Assembly (NCBI GenBank): GCA_029006195.1
Contig: JAQXGH010000010.1
Span: forward strand, 1-48,780
From: Bacillota bacterium
GTDB taxonomy: Bacteria > Bacillota > Clostridia > Peptostreptococcales > Anaerovoracaceae
DNA length: 48,780 nt
Direction: 5' to 3'
Of the stretch, positions 44,878 to 48,780 are shown piece after piece. The notes under the pieces are model-generated. The model was not told where the DNA came from. It did no database searches and saw nothing but the letters and a program-made list of their open reading frames with translations. Numbering within the stretch: the stretch's first letter is position 1; each line of letters begins with the position of its first letter. The translations under genes were made by a program, and so were the position numbers.

Positions 44878-46167
44878 ATGTTATTCAAAAACATTTCTGT
44901 ATTAAATGAAAACTTTACTGTAGATGAGAATATGTACGTGGCTACAGATGGTGCTGTTATCATCTATATAGGAAAGGAAGCTCCTCAGCTGGATTACGGC
45001 AGAGTAATAGACGGAAGCGGCAAGCTTCTTATGAGCGCATTCTATAATGCACATACTCACACACCGATGACTCTTATGCGTGGATATGGTGAAAACCTCA
45101 GCCTTGAAGATTGGCTGAATACTAGAATTTTCCCATTTGAAGATCATCTGGATAGTAATGCTGTATACTGGGGCACTATGCTGTCAATGGCTGAATCAGC
45201 AAAGAATGGTATTGTTTCTTCAAGTGACATGTACTACTTCTGCGAAGATATAGCAAGAGCTGTAGAGGAATCCGGCCTTAAGGCTAATATCTCACGTTCG
45301 ATCGCAAATCCGTTTGGGGCTGATGTCAAGACTTTAGCCAGCCTTGATGAAATGAAGCACCTCTACGAAAACTACCACAACACATGTGATGGCAGAATTA
45401 AAATCGACATAAGTCTTCATGCTGAATATACAAGCAATAGAGAAACAGCTGAAGCATTAGCAGAGTACATAAATTTAATAAAGAACACAATTATGCATAT
45501 ACACGTTTCAGAGACTAAGTTTGAACATGAGGAATGCATAAAGAGACATGGAATGACTCCCGCAGCTTACCTTGCAGATACAGGCTTATTCAATGTTCCT
45601 GCTATTGCTGCACACTGTGTATATGCAACAGACGATGACCTGGAAATCTTTAAGGAAAAGGGCGTAACTATAGCGCTTAATCCTGTAAGCAACATGAAGC
45701 TGGCAAGCGGAATGACTAACGTAGCTAATATCAAAAAGCACGGTGTAGCCTTTGCAATAGGAACAGATAGCGTTGCAAGTAACAACAGTCTTAACTTCTT
45801 CGAGGAAATGAAGGTAATGCTTCTTAGCAGTAAAATTGCAAACAATAATCCTATCGCTATTTCAGCAGAAGAAGCTCTGGAAGCGGCAACTCTCACAGGT
45901 GCTAAGGCTCAGGGAAGAAATGATGCAGGTGCTGTTAAGACTGGAAATAGAGCAGACCTTATCATGCTTGATATGACAGTACCTCAGCTGCATCCTGTTC
46001 ATAATATGGCCAATAACCTGGCATATTCATGTTCAGGCAGCGAAATTGTCATGACTATATGTGATGGACAGGTTATCTACGAAAATGGAGAATACAAGAC
46101 AATAGATATAGAAAAAACAATATTCGAAGTGGAAGCAGCCACTAAGAAGATTTTAAGGAAGCTTTAA
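44878..46167 (+). CDS. Amidohydrolase, S-adenosylhomocysteine/methylthioadenosine deaminase type
   Basis: Metal-dependent deaminase of 429 residues. The first metal ligands are H59 and H61 (AHTHTPM); others follow in HVSETKFEHEE, AHCVY and IGTDSVASNN. The first and last segments form the small composite beta domain (LMSAFYNAHTHT, then NRADLIMLD). The family (MtaD/ATZ) deaminates SAH, methylthioadenosine, 5'-deoxyadenosine or guanine-like compounds. The SAH/MTA type is most likely, but the substrate is not settled. Ribosome binding site AAAGGAGGA (44865-44873). It is followed after one base by the flippase. Confidence 0.85.
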   Translation: MLFKNISVLNENFTVDENMYVATDGAVIIYIGKEAPQLDYGRVIDGSGKLLMSAFYNAHTHTPMTLMRGYGENLSLEDWLNTRIFPFEDHLDSNAVYWGTMLSMAESAKNGIVSSSDMYYFCEDIARAVEESGLKANISRSIANPFGADVKTLASLDEMKHLYENYHNTCDGRIKIDISLHAEYTSNRETAEALAEYINLIKNTIMHIHVSETKFEHEECIKRHGMTPAAYLADTGLFNVPAIAAHCVYATDDDLEIFKEKGVTIALNPVSNMKLASGMTNVANIKKHGVAFAIGTDSVASNNSLNFFEEMKVMLLSSKIANNNPIAISAEEALEAATLTGAKAQGRNDAGAVKTGNRADLIMLDMTVPQLHPVHNMANNLAYSCSGSEIVMTICDGQVIYENGEYKTIDIEKTIFEVEAATKKILRKL

Positions 46168-46168
46168 T

Positions 46169-47797
46169 ATGAGTAAGAAATCACTAGTTACAAGTGCGGC
46201 AATATTAGGTGTCGCAGGCATATTTGTAAAATTACTTGGGGCATTCTTTAGAATACCCCTTACAAACTGGATCGGTGCAGAAGGTATGGCGAACTATGCG
46301 CCTGCGTATGCGATATACTCAGTCCTTCTCGTTGTATCAACAGCTGGTCTTCCTGTAGCAACATCAAAAATGGTTGCAGAAAGATATGCCGTTGGTCAGT
46401 ATAAAGAAGCTTATAGAGTATTTAAAATATCAAGAGTTCTCATGACAGCCCTTGGCGTACTTGGTGCTGTGATAGTATTCTTTGGCGCAGGCCCTATCGC
46501 TCAACTGGTTCACGTACCAGGTGCAGCACTTGCAATGCAGGCAACAGCACCTGCACTTATACTTGTTCCTTTAATGTCTTCTTATAGAGGATATTTCCAG
46601 GGACAGCAGAATATGAATCCAACAGCTATTTCTCAGATTTTCGAGCAGGTTTTCAGAGTAGGATGCGGTCTTTCTCTGGCTTACATAATGATGAATGGTG
46701 TATTGTTCTCTGAAACATATGATTCCGGTGCCAGAGGCGCAGCGGGCGGATGCTTCGGCGCATCTGCAGGCGCATTTGGCGGACTGCTAACTGTTCTTAT
46801 CCTTTATTTGATGAAACGTAATGCGATCAGAGAAAATATTCTCGCCGATCATACGACAGAAAGAGAAAGCGCTGGCCAAATCATTAAAAATATAGTGGTA
46901 ATAGCAATTCCGATCACAATCGGCGCTTCGCTTCTGCCGCTGATGAACTCAATAGATGCAGGCATCGTTAACTCTAGACTTCAGGCAACAGGATGGTCAG
47001 TAAATGCGGCAAAGGACCTCTATGGACAGATCACAAGTATGGCTGACCCTATCATTGGATTCCCTCAGGTACTTATGGCTGCAATAATCGTCAGCATCGT
47101 ACCTATGGTTTCAGCAGCAAACAGACTAGAAGACAAACTTGAACTTCAGAATACTATAGCACTGGGCTTAAGAATGACAACGATTATAGGTTTTCCGTGC
47201 GTATTTGGGCTTCTGGTTCTCGCAAAACCTGCACTCCTGCTTCTGTACCCTCTGCAGCCAGAAAGTGCGTCAAACGCAACACCATGCCTTCAGGTGCTGG
47301 CTATGGGATTCATATTCCTGGCGCTTGTAACAACAATGACAGGTATACTGCAGGGACTTGGTAAACAGAATTGGCCGGTTATTAACCTGGCTATTGGTAT
47401 TATTATTAAGATCATAGTAACTTACATACTTGTAGGTATTCATTCAATAAATATCGTTGGTGCAGCGATAGGCACAATGTGCGCTTATATTACTGCGTCC
47501 ACACTTGATTTTATGTGTGTAAAGAGATTTACAGATGTTAAAGTGCCTGTAGCGAAGACTATCGTTAAGCCGATGATCTCAGCTCTTGTTATGGGAGTGA
47601 TTGTTGGTTTCATTTATAAAGGATGTTTCGCTATTATTGGCAGCAATAGTATTTCAACACTTGTTTCCATCGCAATCGGTGCGTGCATTTATGGCGTTCT
47701 TATTATAAAAACACATGCAATAGAAAGAAACGAAATTATGGCTATTTCTATTGGCAGAAAGATTGCGCCTATATGTGACAAACTTAGACTGTGGTAA
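46169..47797 (+). CDS. SpoVB/MurJ-like lipid-linked precursor flippase
   Basis: Polytopic membrane protein of 542 residues and about 14 hydrophobic segments in the MOP (MviN/RfbX) superfamily. KLLGAFFRIPLTNWIGAEGM near the N terminus and SSYRGYFQGQQNMNPTAISQ are hallmarks of the SpoVB/YtgP/YabM group, whose members move lipid-linked cell-wall precursors. It could be the lipid II flippase of this organism or a polysaccharide carrier. The order flippase - HU - S4 protein resembles the yabM region of Bacillus, but without mazG. The ATG follows the previous stop by one base. Confidence 0.9.
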   Translation: MSKKSLVTSAAILGVAGIFVKLLGAFFRIPLTNWIGAEGMANYAPAYAIYSVLLVVSTAGLPVATSKMVAERYAVGQYKEAYRVFKISRVLMTALGVLGAVIVFFGAGPIAQLVHVPGAALAMQATAPALILVPLMSSYRGYFQGQQNMNPTAISQIFEQVFRVGCGLSLAYIMMNGVLFSETYDSGARGAAGGCFGASAGAFGGLLTVLILYLMKRNAIRENILADHTTERESAGQIIKNIVVIAIPITIGASLLPLMNSIDAGIVNSRLQATGWSVNAAKDLYGQITSMADPIIGFPQVLMAAIIVSIVPMVSAANRLEDKLELQNTIALGLRMTTIIGFPCVFGLLVLAKPALLLLYPLQPESASNATPCLQVLAMGFIFLALVTTMTGILQGLGKQNWPVINLAIGIIIKIIVTYILVGIHSINIVGAAIGTMCAYITASTLDFMCVKRFTDVKVPVAKTIVKPMISALVMGVIVGFIYKGCFAIIGSNSISTLVSIAIGACIYGVLIIKTHAIERNEIMAISIGRKIAPICDKLRLW

Positions 47798-47853
47798 CCC
47801 CTTTTATACATTAGCAAAAACCGTCAAAAACATTGCAATTAGCGGAAAAGTCC

Positions 47854-47881
47854 TTGACATTAGGGGGTAAAAGTGTAAAAT
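47854..47881 (+). promoter_or_regulatory. HU gene promoter
   Basis: TTGACA (47854-47859), 16 bases, TAAAAT (47876-47881), between the flippase and the HU gene. Confidence 0.65.
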
Positions 47882-47923
47882 AATTTTGTAATTAGATAGG
47901 CAACAATTTAAGGAGGATATACA

Positions 47924-48202
47924 ATGAATAAAGCACAGTTAGTTGAAGCAGTAGCTGCAAAGACAAACTCAACAAAGAAGGATGCTGAATTAGCAGTAAG
48001 CGCTGTAGTTTCAAGTATCGAAGAAGCTCTCGTAAATGGTGATAAGGTTCAGTTAATCGGCTTTGGTACTTTCGAAGTACGTGAAAGAAAGGCAAGACAG
48101 GGAAGAAACCCTAGAAAGCCAGGCGAAGTTATCGAAATCGCTGCTTCAAAGGCTCCTGTATTCAAGGCTGGTAAGGCTCTTAAGGATTCTGTAAACGAAT
48201 AA
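47924..48202 (+). CDS. hup: DNA-binding protein HU
   Basis: Histone-like protein of 92 residues. [15 protein letters not shown] and [20 protein letters not shown], with the DNA-binding arm and proline tip, match HU. Binds DNA as a dimer and compacts it. Ribosome binding site AAGGAGGA (47910-47917), own promoter and terminator; the uniform codon choice suggests high expression. Confidence 0.97.
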   Translation: MNKAQLVEAVAAKTNSTKKDAELAVSAVVSSIEEALVNGDKVQLIGFGTFEVRERKARQGRNPRKPGEVIEIAASKAPVFKAGKALKDSVNE

Positions 48203-48230
48203 TTCATTCGTAATTAAGAAGAATAATCAA

Positions 48231-48257
48231 AAGAATCTCATCAGAGATTCTTTTTTT
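48231..48257 (+). terminator. Terminator after the HU gene
   Basis: AAGAATCTC (48231-48239) pairs perfectly with GAGATTCTT (48244-48252), 4-base loop, T run to 48257. Confidence 0.92.
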
Positions 48258-48278
48258 ATGCATAAAGTAGGTGTAAGA

Positions 48279-48521
48279 ATGAGAATTGATAAGTTCCTGA
48301 AAAACAGCAGGATCATAAAAAGACGAACAGTAGCAAAAGATGCATGTGACCAGGGAAGGGTAATGATCAATGACAAAGTGGCTAAACCTGGTACAGAAGT
48401 TGAGATTGGAGATGTTATTTTCATCCAGTTCGGTAGCGGCTCAATCAAGGCTAGGGTTGAAGCGCTGACAGAGTCATGCAGGAAAGAAGATGCTGCTGGA
48501 ATGTATACTATTATTGAATAA
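48279..48521 (+). CDS. S4-domain RNA-binding protein (RqcP/YabO-like)
   Basis: Protein of 80 residues built around an S4 RNA-binding domain: MRIDKFLKNSRIIKRRTVAK, then DQGRVMINDKVAKPGTEV and GDVIFIQFG. Such proteins (Bacillus RqcP, formerly YabO; Hsp15 in E. coli) bind 50S subunits with stalled nascent chains and help tail them for degradation. I use ATG 48279 because AGGTG lies just upstream and family members begin MRIDKFLK; ATG 48258 is next to the HU terminator. No rqcH is in the window. Confidence 0.9.
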   Translation: MRIDKFLKNSRIIKRRTVAKDACDQGRVMINDKVAKPGTEVEIGDVIFIQFGSGSIKARVEALTESCRKEDAAGMYTIIE

Positions 48522-48551
48522 AAAAGGCTCAAAAAATATGCCAAAAGGGTG

Positions 48552-48580
48552 TTGACAATAGGGTAAGGATTTAGTAATAT
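48552..48580 (+). promoter_or_regulatory. rRNA operon promoter P1
   Basis: TTGACA (48552-48557), 17 bases, TAATAT (48575-48580). First of two near-consensus promoters in tandem, as is common before rRNA operons. Confidence 0.75.
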
Positions 48581-48649
48581 ATGGAAGCTGTCGCAAGAGC
48601 GGAGCGATGACAACTGAAAAACGGCTTTGAAAAAAGTCAAAAAAAGAGG

Positions 48650-48678
48650 TTGACAAAGTAAGCTCTGCGAGGTAATAT
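48650..48678 (+). promoter_or_regulatory. rRNA operon promoter P2
   Basis: TTGACA (48650-48655), 17 bases, TAATAT (48673-48678). Same elements and spacing as P1, 98 bases downstream. Confidence 0.78.
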
Positions 48679-48780
48679 TAAATAGTTCGCTGACGCGGAC
48701 AAGAACATTGAAAATTTCATAGTGTAGAAATTTGAGTCAAAATAAAATTTTGATTGAAACTAAGCAAAACCTGAAAATGG
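48679..48780 (+). other. Leader of a probable rRNA operon, cut by the window end
   Basis: No coding frame. The stretch GAACATTGAAAATTTCAT (48703-48720) is like the pre-16S leaders of Clostridia, and the AT-rich tail (TTTTGATTGAAACTAAG) leads toward where a 16S gene would start. The 16S sequence itself is not in the window, so this rests on promoter style and leader look alone. Confidence 0.6.

Noticed and set aside
1-48780. CRISPR arrays, prophage, insertion sequences, tRNA genes
   Set aside because: No spaced direct repeats, phage structural genes, transposases or tRNA cloverleaf sequences were recognised in reading the window.

Overview
The window looks like a chromosomal segment of a low-to-moderate GC, Gram-positive anaerobe of the class Clostridia (Bacillota). 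The evidence is gene order as much as gene content. There is a CIRCE-controlled hrcA-grpE-dnaK-dnaJ block followed by prmA-rsmE-mtaB, a HIT protein and rpsU, as in Bacillus and Clostridium. There is also a tig-clpP-clpX-lon-engB block, and a SpoVB/MurJ-like flippase - HU - S4-domain (RqcP-like) end. A two-subunit iron-sulfur fumarase, an FeoA-FeoB fusion and a THF riboswitch fit an anaerobic clostridial host. I cannot name the genus from sequence alone. spoVG and a SpoVB-like flippase are present, but neither proves sporulation.

Layout. Positions 1-3480 are a decaying accessory stretch: a CDP-alcohol phosphatidyltransferase without a usable start, an XRE regulator with membrane segments, a YgbA-type cysteine-rich protein, a frameshifted GyrI-like pseudogene, an N-terminally short RsgA GTPase and an internally deleted SAM methyltransferase. 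3548-6485 is a tight four-gene operon (macro domain, PhzF, MBL hydrolase, alpha/beta hydrolase) that converges on an acyl-CoA synthetase (6559-8199, minus strand). 8436-12338 holds feoAB and a secreted GH25 lysozyme with a degenerate C39-like tail. 12537-17707 holds spoVG and the heat-shock operon. 17782-27471 holds a MATE exporter followed by RNA/protein-modification genes (prmA, rsmE, mtaB, HIT, rpsU, YgiQ, an orphan DNA methyltransferase, an RlmL-like rRNA methyltransferase). 27510-30407 is a folate operon (folE, HD hydrolase, folP, folB-folK fusion) behind a THF riboswitch and terminator. 30446-34449 is an arginine block (argF, a 51-residue membrane protein, argG, argH) with ArgR-like operators; argH carries a frameshift. 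34544-35930 encodes fumarase. 36023-42873 holds a CYTH phosphatase and the proteostasis block (tig, clpP, clpX, lon) with engB. 42887-48521 holds a DUF1232 protein, cardiolipin synthase, an amidohydrolase, the flippase, HU and the S4 protein. The last 260 bases carry tandem strong promoters and a leader typical of an rRNA operon; the 16S gene itself would start beyond the window.

How the parts fit: most of the window is housekeeping (protein folding and turnover, ribosome modification, folate and arginine synthesis, envelope). The most interesting local items are the folate operon with an HD hydrolase where the pathway lacks an assigned dihydroneopterin-triphosphate phosphatase, the argH frameshift with an otherwise intact reading, a promoter-terminator pair that would make a short RNA before spoVG, the orphan methyltransferase overlapping a YgiQ gene, and the run of small deletions in the first 3.5 kb. 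I found no CRISPR array, prophage, insertion sequence or tRNA. I saw no clear candidate for a wholly new multi-gene system.
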